Counted from the stretch's first letter, positions 1-8,589 are shown. The stretch is 15,498 bases of DNA from an uncultured Eubacteriales bacterium (GCA_900543475.1 UQRU01000048.1:1-15498), one strand, 5' to 3'. Made by a program: numbers and translations. The notes: generated by a model not told the origin, from the letters alone.

Positions 1-524
1 TGGGGGATCATCACGTATTCCAGAGCGTTGACCCGGCGGCGGGTCTTTTCGATCTCATCCGCCAGGCGGTTACAGATCTTTTCCACCTCCGCCAGCTGGA
101 TCAATAGGGGCAGCACCTGGGCAAAGGCCTGCACTGCGCCGTCCAGCTCCGCGCTGGTGGTCATGAAGCCATAGGGGTAATCGAAGCCGCCCTGGGTATC
201 CAGCTGGAGTTTGGGCACCTGGATGGACAATACATGCTGGGTGTCCACCTGGATGGTGACGGGCTGGGCGGGATAGCACAGGGCCTCTTCGATGGCCTCG
301 GTGCTCATAGAAGCCCGGGCCAACACAAACCCTTGCATGGCCTTGGCCAGCTTTTCCTCCACTTCTTGCCGCAGTTCCTTGTTTTTGCGGATGTAGAGGA
401 TAAACCGGCGGACCATTTCATCCCGTTTGTCCTTCATGAGCTTATGGCCCCGCACAGCCACTTTCCGTTTTTTCTTCAGGTTGGAAAGCTCCATGCGGGT
501 GGGTTTTACTTGCAGGGCTGCCAT
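1..524 (-). CDS. ntpD: V/A-type ATPase subunit D (central stalk), 3' end cut by window edge
   Basis: This encodes the central rotor shaft subunit, which passes rotation from the A3B3 head to the membrane ring. About 174 residues are visible, and the frame is still open at base 1, so the C-terminus is missing (family members are usually about 200-210 residues). The N-terminus reads MAALQVKPTRMELSNLKKK, typical of family D, and the last visible part contains KTRRRVNALEYVMIP, the hallmark of the C-terminal coiled-coil arm. Residues between are mostly long helix at the N-terminus and a small beta-rich tip in the middle. The ATG at 524-522 lies 3 bases after the stop of subunit B, with GAGGAGG 7 bases upstream inside the end of the B gene, so translation is probably coupled. 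It is the last gene of the ATPase operon that can be seen here. Confidence 0.95.
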   Translation of the reverse strand, partial: MAALQVKPTRMELSNLKKKRKVAVRGHKLMKDKRDEMVRRFILYIRKNKELRQEVEEKLAKAMQGFVLARASMSTEAIEEALCYPAQPVTIQVDTQHVLSIQVPKLQLDTQGGFDYPYGFMTTSAELDGAVQAFAQVLPLLIQLAEVEKICNRLADEIEKTRRRVNALEYVMIP

Positions 525-527
525 AGG

Positions 528-1910
528 CTACGCCTCCTCTTTTTTAGGAAGGTATTTATCCAGATAAACGTCCTTGATACGTTTGAGCTCGCTCCTGGGC
601 AGGATGGAGAGCAGTTCCCAGCCGAGGTCCAGGGTTTCCTCGATGCTCCGGTTGGTATAGAAGCCCTGGGAGATGTATTTCTCCTCAAAGGCGTCGGAGA
701 ACTTGGCGTAGAGCTTATCCACATCGGACAGGGCGGCGTCGCCCAGGATGACCGCCAGCTCCTTGGCGTCCTTACCGCGGGAATAGGCGGCGAAGAGCTG
801 GTTCATGGTATCCGCGTGATCCTCCCGGGTCTTGCCCTTGCCAATGCCCTTATCCTTCAGACGGGACAGGGAGGGGAGCACGTTGATGGGAGGCGTAATG
901 CCCCGGCGGTGCAGATCCCGGGAGAGGATGATCTGGCCCTCGGTGATGTAACCGGTCAGGTCGGGGATGGGGTGGGTGATGTCATCCTCAGGCATGGACA
1001 GGATGGGGATCATGGTGATGGAGCCCGCATTGCCCTTGATCCGGCCGGCCCGCTCATACATGGTGGCAAGGTCGGTGTACAGGTAGCCCGGGTAGCCGCG
1101 GCGGCCGGGGACCTCCTTACGGGCGGCGGAGACCTCCCGGAGGGCTTCGGCGTAGTTGGTGATGTCCGTGATGATGACCAGCACGTGCATCCCCAGGTCA
1201 TAGGCCAGATATTCCGCGGCGGTCAATGCCATACGGGGGGTGGCGATACGCTCGATGGCCGGGTCGTTGGCCAGGTTGATAAAGGTCACCGTCCGGTCGA
1301 TGGCGCCGGTGGCGCGGAAGTCGCTGATGAAGAAGTCGGCTTCTTCAAAGGTGATACCCACGGCGGCGAACACCACGGCAAAGCTCTCATCCGTGCCCCG
1401 CACCCGGGCTTGCCGGGCGATCTGGGCGGCCAGGTTGGCGTGGGGCAGGCCGGAGCCGGAGAACACCGGCAGCTTCTGGCCCCGCACCAGGGTATTCAGG
1501 CCGTCGATGGCGGAGATACCGGTCTGGATGAACTCGTTGGGATAGTCCCGGGCCGCCGGGTTGATGGGGGCGCCGTTCATATCCAGCATCTTTTCCGGGA
1601 TCAGGGCGGGGCCGCCGTCCTTGGGACGGCCCATGCCGTCGAACACCCGGCCCAGCATATCTGGCGCCACCGCCAGCTCGATGGAGCGGCCCAGGAACCG
1701 GGCTTTGGAATCCGAAATACGCAGGCCCTGGGAGCCTTCGAACAGCTGCAACAGGGCTTTATCCCCGTTGATCTCCAGCACCCGGCCCCGGCGCAATTCG
1801 CCGTTGGCCTGTTCGATCTCCACCAGCTCGTCGTATTTTACGCCTTCCACCTGCTCCACCAGCATCAGGGGGCCGGCGACTTCTTTTATGGTACGATATT
1901 CTTTACGCAT
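528..1910 (-). CDS. ntpB: V/A-type ATPase subunit B (non-catalytic nucleotide-binding)
   Basis: This is the non-catalytic, regulatory partner of subunit A in the A3B3 hexamer that hydrolyses or makes ATP in the cytoplasm. The protein has 460 residues, normal for the family. Residues 1-70 form the N-terminal beta-barrel. In place of a true Walker A there is the degenerate loop SGSGLPHA at about 151-158, followed by [10 protein letters not shown], which is diagnostic of B rather than A. The segment [21 protein letters not shown] (about 243-263) is the region matching Walker [12 protein letters not shown] carries Arg349, matching the arginine finger (Arg350 in E. hirae NtpB) that completes the catalytic site on A. 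The ATG at 1910-1908 lies inside the end of the A gene (8-base overlap), which suggests coupled, equal synthesis of A and B. The call is secure from the motifs and from the operon. Confidence 0.97.
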   Translation of the reverse strand: MRKEYRTIKEVAGPLMLVEQVEGVKYDELVEIEQANGELRRGRVLEINGDKALLQLFEGSQGLRISDSKARFLGRSIELAVAPDMLGRVFDGMGRPKDGGPALIPEKMLDMNGAPINPAARDYPNEFIQTGISAIDGLNTLVRGQKLPVFSGSGLPHANLAAQIARQARVRGTDESFAVVFAAVGITFEEADFFISDFRATGAIDRTVTFINLANDPAIERIATPRMALTAAEYLAYDLGMHVLVIITDITNYAEALREVSAARKEVPGRRGYPGYLYTDLATMYERAGRIKGNAGSITMIPILSMPEDDITHPIPDLTGYITEGQIILSRDLHRRGITPPINVLPSLSRLKDKGIGKGKTREDHADTMNQLFAAYSRGKDAKELAVILGDAALSDVDKLYAKFSDAFEEKYISQGFYTNRSIEETLDLGWELLSILPRSELKRIKDVYLDKYLPKKEEA

Positions 1911-3678
1911 CCTCGTTACCTCCCTCGGTCAGTGCGCGGATCTGCTTATCCAGCTCGGCCAAGAGCGCCTGGTAACGGGCCGGACATTCCTCTTCGGGCA
2001 CATATTTGAAACGGCCCAGCTCCTCCCGCACAGGCAGGGAAGCCAGCTTGCTGAAGGAGGCGTCCTTTTCCAGGGCGTCCAGGCTCTTTTCGTAGTAAGC
2101 TAGGATCAGCTTGAGCATCATGGCCTGCTTGGCCGGGGACGCGTAGGTGTCCACCTCGTGGAAGGCGTTCTGGTGCAGATAGTCCTCGCGGATGGAACGG
2201 GTGGCCTCCAGGGTCAGCCGGTCCTTATAGCTCAGGGCGTCGATGCCCACCAAGCGGACGATCTCTTCCAGCTCGCTTTCCTCTTGGAGCATGGCCATGA
2301 CCTTTTGCACCATGGAGGACCAGTCGGGATCCACCGCTTTATTGAACCAAGGCTCCAGCCGGTCCAGGTATAGGGAATAGCTGGTCAGCCAGTCGATGGC
2401 GGGGAAGTGGCGGGCGTAGGCCAGTTTGGAGCTCAAGCCCCAGAATACCTTAACGGTACGCAGGGTCGCCTGGGATACCGGCTCGGAAATATCGCCGCCC
2501 GGAGGGGACACGGCGCCGATGGCGGTAACCGCGCCCTCCTTGCCCTGGCTGCCCAAGGTGATCACGGCGCCGGCCCGCTCGTAGAACTCGGCAAGACGGC
2601 TGCTCAGATAGGCGGGGTAGCCTTCTTCACCGGGCATTTCCTCCAAGCGGCCGCTCATCTCTCTAAGGGCCTCCGCCCAACGGGAGGTGGAGTCCGCCAT
2701 GATGGCCACCTTATAGCCCATATCCCGGAAGTATTCCGCGATGGTGATGCCGGTGTAGATGGAAGCCTCCCGGGCTGCCACCGGCATGTCGGAGGTATTG
2801 GCGATAAGCACCGTGCGCTTCATCAGGGAAAGGCCGGTGCGGGGGTCCTTCAATTCCGGGAACTCCATGAGCACGTCGGTCATCTCGTTGCCCCGCTCGC
2901 CGCAGCCCACATAAACGATGATGTCCGCATCCGCCCACTTGGCCAGCTGGTGCTGCACCACGGTCTTACCGCTGCCGAAGGGGCCGGGCACCGCGGCCAC
3001 GCCGCCCTTGGCCACCGGGAACAGGGTATCGATGACCCGCTGGCCGGTGATCATGGGCTCCTTGGGGGCCAGCTTCTGGGCATAGGGACGGCCCCGGCGG
3101 ACCGGCCACTTCTGGAGCATGGGCAGCTCCACCTCGCCCTTATCGGTCTTCAGCTTGGCGATGGGGGTCACGATGTTGTATTCCCCCTGGCCGATCCAGG
3201 TGAGCTCCCCTGCATAGCCCGGGGGCACCATCACCTTGTGGAGCACGGCCTCGGTCTCCTGTACCGTGCCCAGCACGTCCCCGGCGGTGAGCTGGTCGCC
3301 CACCTTGGCCACGGGCTCAAAATTCCACAACCGGCTATGGTCCAACGAATCCACCACGATACCGCGGGTGATCCGGTCGCCGGCCTGGGCCCGCACCTTA
3401 TCCAAGGGCCGCTGGATGCCGTCGTATATGGATTCGATCAGCCCTGGGCCCAGCTCCACGGACAGGGGCGCGCCGGTGGATTCCACCGGCTCCCCGGGGC
3501 CGATGCCGCCGGTCTCCTCATATACCTGGATGGAGGCCCGGTCGCCCCGCAGCTCGATCACCTCGCCGATCAGCTGCTTTTCCGAAACGCGCACCACGTC
3601 GAACATCTGCACGTCCGCCATGCCGCTGGCAACGATCAGCGGGCCGGAAACTTTCACTATGGTTCCTTGTACTGCCAT
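1903..3678 (-). CDS. ntpA: V/A-type ATPase catalytic subunit A
   Basis: This is the catalytic subunit of the cytoplasmic V1/A1 head. The protein has 591 residues, the usual length for bacterial V/A-type A subunits. It has the N-terminal barrel (about 1-70), then the extra 'non-homologous' bulge (about 110-190, rich in G, K and E) that separates V/A-type A from F-type beta. The P-loop GPFGSGKT is at 232-239, with Lys238 and Thr239. GCGERGNEM at 258-266 carries the catalytic glutamate Glu261, and [11 protein letters not shown] (about 324-334) is the Walker B strand with Asp329. [11 protein letters not shown] at about 350-360 is also a family signature. The ATG at 3678 directly abuts the TAG stop of subunit F, with GGAGGAG a few bases upstream inside the F gene. 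No damage or missing catalytic residue is seen. Confidence 0.98.
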   Translation of the reverse strand: MAVQGTIVKVSGPLIVASGMADVQMFDVVRVSEKQLIGEVIELRGDRASIQVYEETGGIGPGEPVESTGAPLSVELGPGLIESIYDGIQRPLDKVRAQAGDRITRGIVVDSLDHSRLWNFEPVAKVGDQLTAGDVLGTVQETEAVLHKVMVPPGYAGELTWIGQGEYNIVTPIAKLKTDKGEVELPMLQKWPVRRGRPYAQKLAPKEPMITGQRVIDTLFPVAKGGVAAVPGPFGSGKTVVQHQLAKWADADIIVYVGCGERGNEMTDVLMEFPELKDPRTGLSLMKRTVLIANTSDMPVAAREASIYTGITIAEYFRDMGYKVAIMADSTSRWAEALREMSGRLEEMPGEEGYPAYLSSRLAEFYERAGAVITLGSQGKEGAVTAIGAVSPPGGDISEPVSQATLRTVKVFWGLSSKLAYARHFPAIDWLTSYSLYLDRLEPWFNKAVDPDWSSMVQKVMAMLQEESELEEIVRLVGIDALSYKDRLTLEATRSIREDYLHQNAFHEVDTYASPAKQAMMLKLILAYYEKSLDALEKDASFSKLASLPVREELGRFKYVPEEECPARYQALLAELDKQIRALTEGGNEDA

Positions 3679-4023
3679 CTATTTCTCCTCCGCAAAAAGT
3701 ATATCCGCGCCAATCGCCTTTTCCACATTGGCCTTGATGTTGGCCATGGCAACGCCGGACGTCCCATGGGAATCCGGGATGGGGATGATGGCGGGGAAGG
3801 TTTCGGATTTGTATTGGGCCACCGCCTCCCCACAGGCCGCAAACAAAGGCTCTGTCAGGAAAATGACCTTATATTCCTCCCGGGCCAGCCGATGGATTAG
3901 GCGGCTGGCCTTTTCCGGGTCCGTCTCGTCGAATACCGCCAGGCCCACGGCCTTGGCCAGCAGGACGGAGTCCCGGTCGCCGATAATTGCAAGATCGCCT
4001 TTTTTACCAGCCATATAATCCAC
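3679..4023 (-). CDS. ntpG: V/A-type ATPase subunit F (NtpG-like, central stalk)
   Basis: This small Rossmann-like subunit binds subunit D in the central stalk and is thought to tune ATP hydrolysis. It encodes 114 residues from the GTG at 4023, or 111 from the ATG at 4014. DLAIIGDRDSVLLAKAVGL near the N-terminus and SHGTSGVAMANIKANVEKAIGADIL at the C-terminus are typical of family F. The GTG has AAAGG only 4 bases upstream, while the ATG has it 13 bases away, so the start is uncertain. The overlap with the end of the C gene is 20 or 11 bases. The stop is immediately followed by the start of subunit A. E. hirae calls this subunit NtpG; general V/A-type nomenclature calls it F. Confidence 0.93.
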   Translation of the reverse strand: MDYMAGKKGDLAIIGDRDSVLLAKAVGLAVFDETDPEKASRLIHRLAREEYKVIFLTEPLFAACGEAVAQYKSETFPAIIPIPDSHGTSGVAMANIKANVEKAIGADILFAEEK

Positions 4024-4990
4024 GCAGCCTTTCTGTGATGATGCTATCCGGCAGCCCGTTCCGCTTTACCGTAATGATCAGGCGGATGCAGGCGGCCTCC
4101 TGCTCCCTGCCCAACAGATAGGCCAGCAGGGGGGCCACGGAATCGTTGTCGAACCGGGCGCTCTGGAACAGGTCCATCAGGTAATTGTCCCGTTCCCGCT
4201 CCATGGGGGCGATGCCCTCGCCCTTTTGCAGCCCTTCCAGGCCCTTGAGGATAGCCTGCCGGGCGGGGCCTATGGCCACCAGCCGGCCCAAGGCCTCCAC
4301 CGGCGCTTCCAGGGCGCCCAGTAGGGCGGCTTGGGGGATATCCCCCGGGGGCAGCAGCAGGGCTGCGAACCGGTCCGGGTCCGCCTGCATCTGCCGGGCC
4401 CGGAGCAGGGTCAGCACGTTGTCAAAATCCGCCAGGGCCTTGAAGTAATCCCGCACCTGGGCGGGCAGCTTACTGGCATAGGCGTGCTGGATATAGGCGC
4501 TGTCCAGGGCCGTGGAGATCCGGGCGGGGTCCACCCGCACCTGGAAGCTTTGCTCCAGGGCGTCCAGGGCTTCTTGGAAGGCGGGGGGCAGCTGCTTATA
4601 TTCCCCAGCTTCCACCATATGGCTGAGGGCTTCTACGCTATAGATCCCCCCGGGAAGCAGCACGGGGGTCTCCTTGCTGCCTGTGAGCCGGAGCTTGAGC
4701 AGCACCTTCAGGTTGTGCACGTCCGCCTTCATAAGGAACAGGTCCGTGACAGCCGGCTGGAAGGATACCTCCTTTACCAGGGCATAGGCGGCGGCCAGTT
4801 CATTGGCGATCATCTGTTCCGCATCCGCCACGGTGGCATCGGGCAGGCCGCCATACCCCATATCCACCAGCTGGCGCACCGCTTCTTCCGCGTTGCCGTC
4901 CAGCATCCGCTGCAGCCGGGCCGGCCCCAGCAGGTTTTTCTCGTGGCAGCGTATGCGACTTACGCCGTAAATGACGCTATCCTGTGGCAT
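4004..4990 (-). CDS. ntpC: V/A-type ATPase subunit C (rotor-to-ring adaptor, V-type d homologue)
   Basis: This is the funnel-shaped adaptor that sits on the membrane ring and clamps the D/F stalk to it. The protein is 328 residues, normal for the bacterial and archaeal C subunit, and mostly helical. YGVSRIRCHEKNLL near the N-terminus, TDLFLMKADVHNLKVLLK in the middle and LLGREQEAACIRLIITVKRNGL near the C-terminus match the family's three repeated helical bundles. The segment ending in RLRGLYGW closes the protein as in homologues. The ATG at 4990 is 15 bases after the stop of E, with GAGAGG upstream. Subunit F overlaps its 3' end. It has no enzymatic motif, so the call rests on family resemblance and on its exact place in the E-C-F-A-B-D order. 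Confidence 0.93.
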   Translation of the reverse strand: MPQDSVIYGVSRIRCHEKNLLGPARLQRMLDGNAEEAVRQLVDMGYGGLPDATVADAEQMIANELAAAYALVKEVSFQPAVTDLFLMKADVHNLKVLLKLRLTGSKETPVLLPGGIYSVEALSHMVEAGEYKQLPPAFQEALDALEQSFQVRVDPARISTALDSAYIQHAYASKLPAQVRDYFKALADFDNVLTLLRARQMQADPDRFAALLLPPGDIPQAALLGALEAPVEALGRLVAIGPARQAILKGLEGLQKGEGIAPMERERDNYLMDLFQSARFDNDSVAPLLAYLLGREQEAACIRLIITVKRNGLPDSIITERLRGLYGW

Positions 4991-5005
4991 AGCAACTACC
5001 TCTCT

Positions 5006-5608
5006 TTATCCGAATAATAGGTCGGCCACCTTGCTCACTTCGGTTTCCCGCAGATCCCGGAGCAGGGCTTCAAAGGAGCAATTCAGCTCGTAGCTGGCCC
5101 CCACCAGGAAGAACCCGCCCTGGATCCCCGGCCGGGGATCTCCCATTGTCAAGGGCGCCTTGCCCCCCTGGGCCAAGGTTTGGTTCACCGCCGGCAGCAG
5201 CTGGGCCAAGCTGGCCGCGTCCCCTTGGGCCGGGCTGATACATTCCCCGCCCTCGGCGTTTTCCAGCAGCAGCTTTTTCAGTAGATCCTTCCGCGCCGCC
5301 TCGTCCAGTTGGCACATGGCCGTTAGGGCCTCCTCAAAGGCCGCATCCACCACTGCCCGCCGCTGGGCCAGGGCCGCCTTGCGGGCGTCCAGGCCCGCGT
5401 TGGTGCGGCTGCGCTCCAGCACGTCCGTTCGGGCAGCCATGGCCTTGGCCTCCGCCTCCTGGGCGATGCGGGCGGCTTCCGCCTGGGCTTCCGCCTGGAT
5501 CGCCCCTGCCCGTTCCTTACCCTGGGCCAATATGGCGTCCGCTTCCGCCCGGGCGCTGTCCAATATGGAGGACAGCAGCCGTTCGCTGTTTTTTACATCC
5601 ATAGCCAT
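5006..5608 (-). CDS. ntpE: V/A-type ATPase subunit E (peripheral stalk)
   Basis: Subunit E pairs with the small H-like subunit to form the peripheral stalk that keeps the A3B3 head from spinning with the rotor. The protein is 200 residues. Residues about 5-95 are an Ala/Glu/Arg-rich long helix without glycine breaks, typical of the stalk coiled coil. From about 100 on comes the mixed alpha/beta head-binding domain, with GIQGGFFLVG and the C-terminal SFEALLRDLRETEVSKVADLLFG found in family E. The first ATG at 5608 is chosen because GGGAG lies 8 bases upstream; the ATG two codons later is less well placed. It sits 30 bases after K and 15 bases before C. The alanine content is high, as in the rest of this GC-rich genome. 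Confidence 0.9.
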   Translation of the reverse strand: MAMDVKNSERLLSSILDSARAEADAILAQGKERAGAIQAEAQAEAARIAQEAEAKAMAARTDVLERSRTNAGLDARKAALAQRRAVVDAAFEEALTAMCQLDEAARKDLLKKLLLENAEGGECISPAQGDAASLAQLLPAVNQTLAQGGKAPLTMGDPRPGIQGGFFLVGASYELNCSFEALLRDLRETEVSKVADLLFG

Positions 5609-5638
5609 GCGTGTTTCTCCCTTATCCTACGGGCTGCA

Positions 5639-6133
5639 TTAAAGCTGCACGCCGTTGACCATCAGGAAGGAGAACAGCAGGGCCAGCACGGCATAGGTCT
5701 CAACCATGACGGTGAAGATAATGCCCTTACCAGCTTCTTCCGGCCGCTTGCCAACCATCATGATGCCGGCGGAAGCGGCTTTGGCCTGGGCGATGGCGGA
5801 GAGCAGGCCGCCAAAGGCGATGGGCAGGGAGGCGAAGAGGAGCTGCATGCCCGCCGCGGCAGATACTACCACGTCGCTGGCCCCCAGCAGGCCCGCCTTC
5901 TGGGCAATAACGAAGCCGATGAGCAGGCCGTAAATACCCTGGGTACCGGGCAGGAGCTGGAGCACCAGCACGGAGCCGAACAGATCCGGGTTTTCCGAAA
6001 TGACGGCGGCGCCCGCCTGGCCTGCCTTGCCAACGCCAATGGCGGAGCCGATGCCGGCGAACATGGCAGCGCATACCGCGCCGATTGCTGCAAGAAGCTG
6101 TCCGTTGTTGCTCAGGAATTCGAAGAATGTCAT
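5639..6133 (-). CDS. ntpK: V/A-type ATPase membrane rotor subunit K, with a Na+-type binding site
   Basis: This is the ring-forming proteolipid that carries the coupling ion across the membrane. The protein has 164 residues and four hydrophobic segments (about 11-33, 53-77, 89-113, 136-160), i.e. a fused pair of hairpins. That is the double-size form known from V-type rings, not the two-helix F-type c subunit. The conserved acid is Glu145 in VMVETYAVLALL. Leu61, Thr64 and Gln65 (LPGTQG), Gln116 (AIAQAK) and Glu145 line up with Leu61, Thr64, Gln65, Gln110 and Glu139, the Na+ ligands of E. hirae NtpK. Sodium coupling is therefore inferred. The first hairpin has Gln65 in the ion-site region but no acidic residue of its own, so there is one site per subunit. 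GGAGG lies 9 bases before the ATG, a strong site that suits a subunit needed in many copies. Confidence 0.97.
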   Translation of the reverse strand: MTFFEFLSNNGQLLAAIGAVCAAMFAGIGSAIGVGKAGQAGAAVISENPDLFGSVLVLQLLPGTQGIYGLLIGFVIAQKAGLLGASDVVVSAAAGMQLLFASLPIAFGGLLSAIAQAKAASAGIMMVGKRPEEAGKGIIFTVMVETYAVLALLFSFLMVNGVQL

Positions 6134-6184
6134 TGTAAGAAACCTCCAGAATTATTTCTTAGTTTGGTAGGATGCGTATGTTTT

Positions 6185-6202
6185 CCGGCGGGAAGCCGCC
6201 GG
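6185..6202 (-). promoter_or_regulatory. GC-rich hairpin between subunit I and K genes
   Basis: The 80-base gap between I and K, the largest inside the ATPase operon, holds a perfect 7-base-pair stem (CCGGCGG / CCGCCGG) with a four-base CTTC loop on the transcribed strand. It is followed by AAAACATACG, not by a run of T, so it does not look like a terminator. It lies about 50 bases ahead of the K ribosome binding site. A plausible role is mRNA processing or protection of the downstream message to raise K expression, but this is inference. Confidence 0.5.
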
Positions 6203-6213
6203 TTCCCGCTGGG

Positions 6214-8130
6214 TTAGCGAACCTGTACGTGCTTGGTCTTATAGGACAGGGGCCGGAAAGGCTTGCCGGAACCATCATAAAACTTGCCGAAGAACTCCAC
6301 ATATTGCAGCCTGGCCGTATGGACAAAGCAGCCCAGGGCGCTGATGAGCATCATGAACACATGGAGGAACACCAGCATCACGGCCGTGAGCAAAAAGCCC
6401 AGGATCTGCAGGGCCATATTCCCTTGGAAGGCGCTGTAGAGCATCCCACCCAGGGTATTGAGCACCAGGCCGATGACCGCGGTGGACAGGCCCAGGGCGA
6501 AGATACGGGAATAGGAGAGCACGTCTCCCAGCCAGCTGGTGATGTCGTACAGCTTCCCGGCGCCGCTGATGAACCGGCCCACAGTCCAGCCCTTGGAACG
6601 GGCGGAGAACAGGAACACCACCACCGCGCAGAGGATGGCCAGCCACTGGCCCACCGTACCCAAGGCGGCAGGCAGGTTCAGCATGGGGGAGGCCAGCAAC
6701 AGCAGGCCGATGATGATCAGGGGCCAGCACAGGTTATCCACAAAGGCGCCTGCCCAATCTCCCTTTTTGATGCACTGCCAGGCGGCGATGAACACCCCGT
6801 AGAACATATGCACGATCCCCAGGGCAAAGCATAGGATCAGCATGGAAATGGGGTCGGTGGAGCTGTCGATAAAGGGGAATACGTTCTCCAGGGCGGTGCC
6901 TGCAAATACCGTGGGCCAGCTCAAGCCGGCGAAGGTACCTACGAACAGGCCCATGATGATGGTGGAGATACCCCCCTGGAACAACACCAGGGCCAGGTCC
7001 CGCATCATGCCCGTAGGCTTGAGCTTCTTCAAAAAGGCCAGGCACCCCAAACTCAGCACGATGCCATAAGCGGAATCCGAAAGCATCATGCCGAAGAAAA
7101 TAAAATAGAAGGGGGCGAACAGGGGGGTGGCGTCCACGGAGCCGTAGCCCGGCAGGGAATATAGGTTGGTGACCGCCTCATAGGGGGCGACCAGGGGCTT
7201 GTTCTTGAGCACCGTGGGGGGCGTCTCATCCTCTGCAGGGTCCCGCAGATCCAGATAATACACCTCCGTCACCTGATCCAGGGTCTTTTGGATCTCCTCC
7301 ACCTGGTCCGAACGGACCCAGCCTTCCAGGATGAAGGTGGCGTCCGTGGTGGCTAGCAGGGTGCGCCCGATCTCCAGTTCCCGCTGGATGATGGCCGCGT
7401 CTTGGCCCCGGAGCAGGGCGTCCCGCTCCTTGCCCAGCGCCGCCAGGGCCTGCTGATGGGCTTCCGTCTGGGCGCTCAGCGCGTCGATCTCCCCCTGGAG
7501 CGCCGTCAGGTTTTCCTGGACCGTACCCTGGATCTGGGGGAAGGCGTATTCCTTGAACCGCAGCTCCTTAGCAAGGCTGCTCACCTGGGCATAGTCCCCT
7601 TCCAGGCAGGCGATCAGCACGGCGGCTTCCTTCTCGCCGCCGCAGACCTCCACCACAGCCCCGGCATCCTCTAGGGCTGGGATCTGCTCTTTTTGCATAA
7701 ACCCGGTGATATACCGGACCCCCGCCCGGGGATGGATATCCTCCACCCGGCAGCTAAGCCCTTCCCAAGGCTGTAGCTGGGCCATTAAGGACCGGCGTTT
7801 ATCCGCCTCCGCCTGGCTGGCGGATACGGCCCGCTCCAATTCCTCCACCTGGTCGCATAGGCGCAGGGAATCCTCCAGCCCATCCGCCAGCTCCTGGGCC
7901 GTGGCCTGGGGCTTGGGACCTAGCCCCTGTTTGGGCGCAAAGGGCCGCAGGGCCAGCTGGGCGCTGTTGAGCCGCTGCACCCGGCTTTCCAGCTGGGCCA
8001 CCCGCTCGCTCTCCCGGCCTTCCTCCGGAGGCAGGATCTGCACCGCTTTTATGGCCTGTAAGGCCTGTAGCAGCGCCGACTCATCCTCCTTGAGGCCGAT
8101 GAGGGTCAGCCGTTTCATGGGTACAATCAT
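6214..8130 (-). CDS. ntpI: V/A-type ATPase subunit I (membrane stator, a-subunit homologue)
   Basis: This is the stationary membrane subunit that provides the ion half-channels and anchors the peripheral stalks. The protein has 638 residues, normal for bacterial NtpI. Residues 1-about 330 form the soluble arm with coiled-coil stretches (about 75-120 and 205-260). From about 335 to the end come roughly eight hydrophobic segments. DVLSYSRIFALGLSTAVIG (about 536-554) carries Arg542, matching the essential arginine that faces the ring glutamate in V-type a subunits. The conserved FGMMLSDSAYG at about 346-356 is another family hallmark. The ATG at 8130 overlaps the stop of the upstream H-like gene as ATGA. 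A second in-frame ATG four codons later is possible, but the overlap and conserved spacing favour the first. The C-terminus ends in a basic cytoplasmic tail. Confidence 0.96.
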   Translation of the reverse strand: MIVPMKRLTLIGLKEDESALLQALQAIKAVQILPPEEGRESERVAQLESRVQRLNSAQLALRPFAPKQGLGPKPQATAQELADGLEDSLRLCDQVEELERAVSASQAEADKRRSLMAQLQPWEGLSCRVEDIHPRAGVRYITGFMQKEQIPALEDAGAVVEVCGGEKEAAVLIACLEGDYAQVSSLAKELRFKEYAFPQIQGTVQENLTALQGEIDALSAQTEAHQQALAALGKERDALLRGQDAAIIQRELEIGRTLLATTDATFILEGWVRSDQVEEIQKTLDQVTEVYYLDLRDPAEDETPPTVLKNKPLVAPYEAVTNLYSLPGYGSVDATPLFAPFYFIFFGMMLSDSAYGIVLSLGCLAFLKKLKPTGMMRDLALVLFQGGISTIIMGLFVGTFAGLSWPTVFAGTALENVFPFIDSSTDPISMLILCFALGIVHMFYGVFIAAWQCIKKGDWAGAFVDNLCWPLIIIGLLLLASPMLNLPAALGTVGQWLAILCAVVVFLFSARSKGWTVGRFISGAGKLYDITSWLGDVLSYSRIFALGLSTAVIGLVLNTLGGMLYSAFQGNMALQILGFLLTAVMLVFLHVFMMLISALGCFVHTARLQYVEFFGKFYDGSGKPFRPLSYKTKHVQVR

Positions 8131-8435
8131 GCTTTCACCCTTTCCAGAATATAGGCCACTGCCTGGGGCAGCGCTTCCCGGGCGCGCTGGCTGGAAGCCG
8201 TTGCTTTGGCCGCCTCTTGGTCACATATCTCTTGGGCGATATGCTTGCCCTCCTCCTCGGCCTCGGCAATGGCCGCCGCCACCCGGTTCCGGCCTGCCTC
8301 TTGGGCCGCCTGGATCTGCGCCTGGGCGTCTTGCCGGGCTGCGGCTTCCATTTCTTTGGCTTGCCGCTCCGCGTCTTTTTTCAAGGATAAAGCTTCTGCC
8401 TCCGCTTGGGAGACCATGTCGATAATGGATGGCAA
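8127..8435 (-). CDS. ntpF: V/A-type ATPase subunit H-like peripheral stalk protein (NtpF-like)
   Basis: This small helical protein pairs with subunit E to form the peripheral stalk. From the TTG at 8435 it encodes 102 residues, the usual size. Nearly the whole sequence is an Ala/Glu/Gln/Lys-rich helix (SLKKDAERQAKEMEAAARQ and onward) with heptad-like spacing and no membrane segment. The TTG start is chosen because GGGAGG lies 8 bases before it. The nearest ATG (8417) is six codons in and has no well-spaced site. The frame stays open upstream to 8522, but that stretch overlaps a terminator-like hairpin and does not look like family sequence. This is the first gene of the operon. Naming varies: H or G in V/A-type usage, NtpF in E. 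hirae. Confidence 0.85.
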   Translation of the reverse strand: MPSIIDMVSQAEAEALSLKKDAERQAKEMEAAARQDAQAQIQAAQEAGRNRVAAAIAEAEEEGKHIAQEICDQEAAKATASSQRAREALPQAVAYILERVKA

Positions 8436-8520
8436 CTCCCTTACCTCCCTTTTATAAAATTGAATGCCTTCGATCTGGTTGGATGGCGGACGCCGCGAGA
8501 AGAGGATGGCGCCCGATGCC

Positions 8521-8559
8521 AAAAATATAGAAACCCAACACGATATGGGGTTATTCTAT
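8521..8559 (-). terminator. Terminator-like hairpin overlapping the ATPase operon promoter
   Basis: On the transcribed strand, ATAGAATAACCC (8559-8548) and GGGTTTCTAT (8536-8527) form a 10-base-pair stem with a two-base bulge and an 11-base loop. It is followed by A and then TTTTT (8525-8521), the shape of an intrinsic terminator. The stem is AU-rich with only four GC pairs, so it is weak. The predicted start of transcription from the neighbouring promoter would fall within the first arm, so the full hairpin would form only in transcripts entering from upp. It may stop such read-through. Confidence 0.45.
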
Positions 8560-8560
8560 C

Positions 8561-8589
8561 ATTGTACCCCCTATAGAGAGAAAGGGCAA
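8561..8589 (-). promoter_or_regulatory. Promoter for the V/A-type ATPase operon
   Basis: On the minus strand TTGCCC (8589-8584) and TACAAT (8566-8561) are separated by 17 bases, matching a vegetative (sigma-A type) promoter at 4/6 and 5/6 positions. The predicted start near 8554 leaves a leader of about 120 bases before the TTG of the first ATPase gene. The upstream flank (about 8600-8650) is AT-rich. Found by eye only. Confidence 0.6.

Noticed and set aside
234..2009. 591-codon plus-strand open frame opposite subunits D, B and A
   Set aside because: It is antisense to clearly recognisable ATPase genes, has a composition rich in G, H and Q typical of shadow frames in GC-rich DNA, and resembles no family.
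2407..3900. 497-codon plus-strand open frame opposite subunits A and F
   Set aside because: Shadow of the subunit A gene on the other strand; no domain, no ribosome binding site, and biased composition.
8436..8522. N-terminal extension of the H-like subunit up to the start at 8522
   Set aside because: The TTG at 8435 has a well-spaced GGGAGG, while the extension has no family resemblance and lies in the leader next to a terminator-like hairpin.
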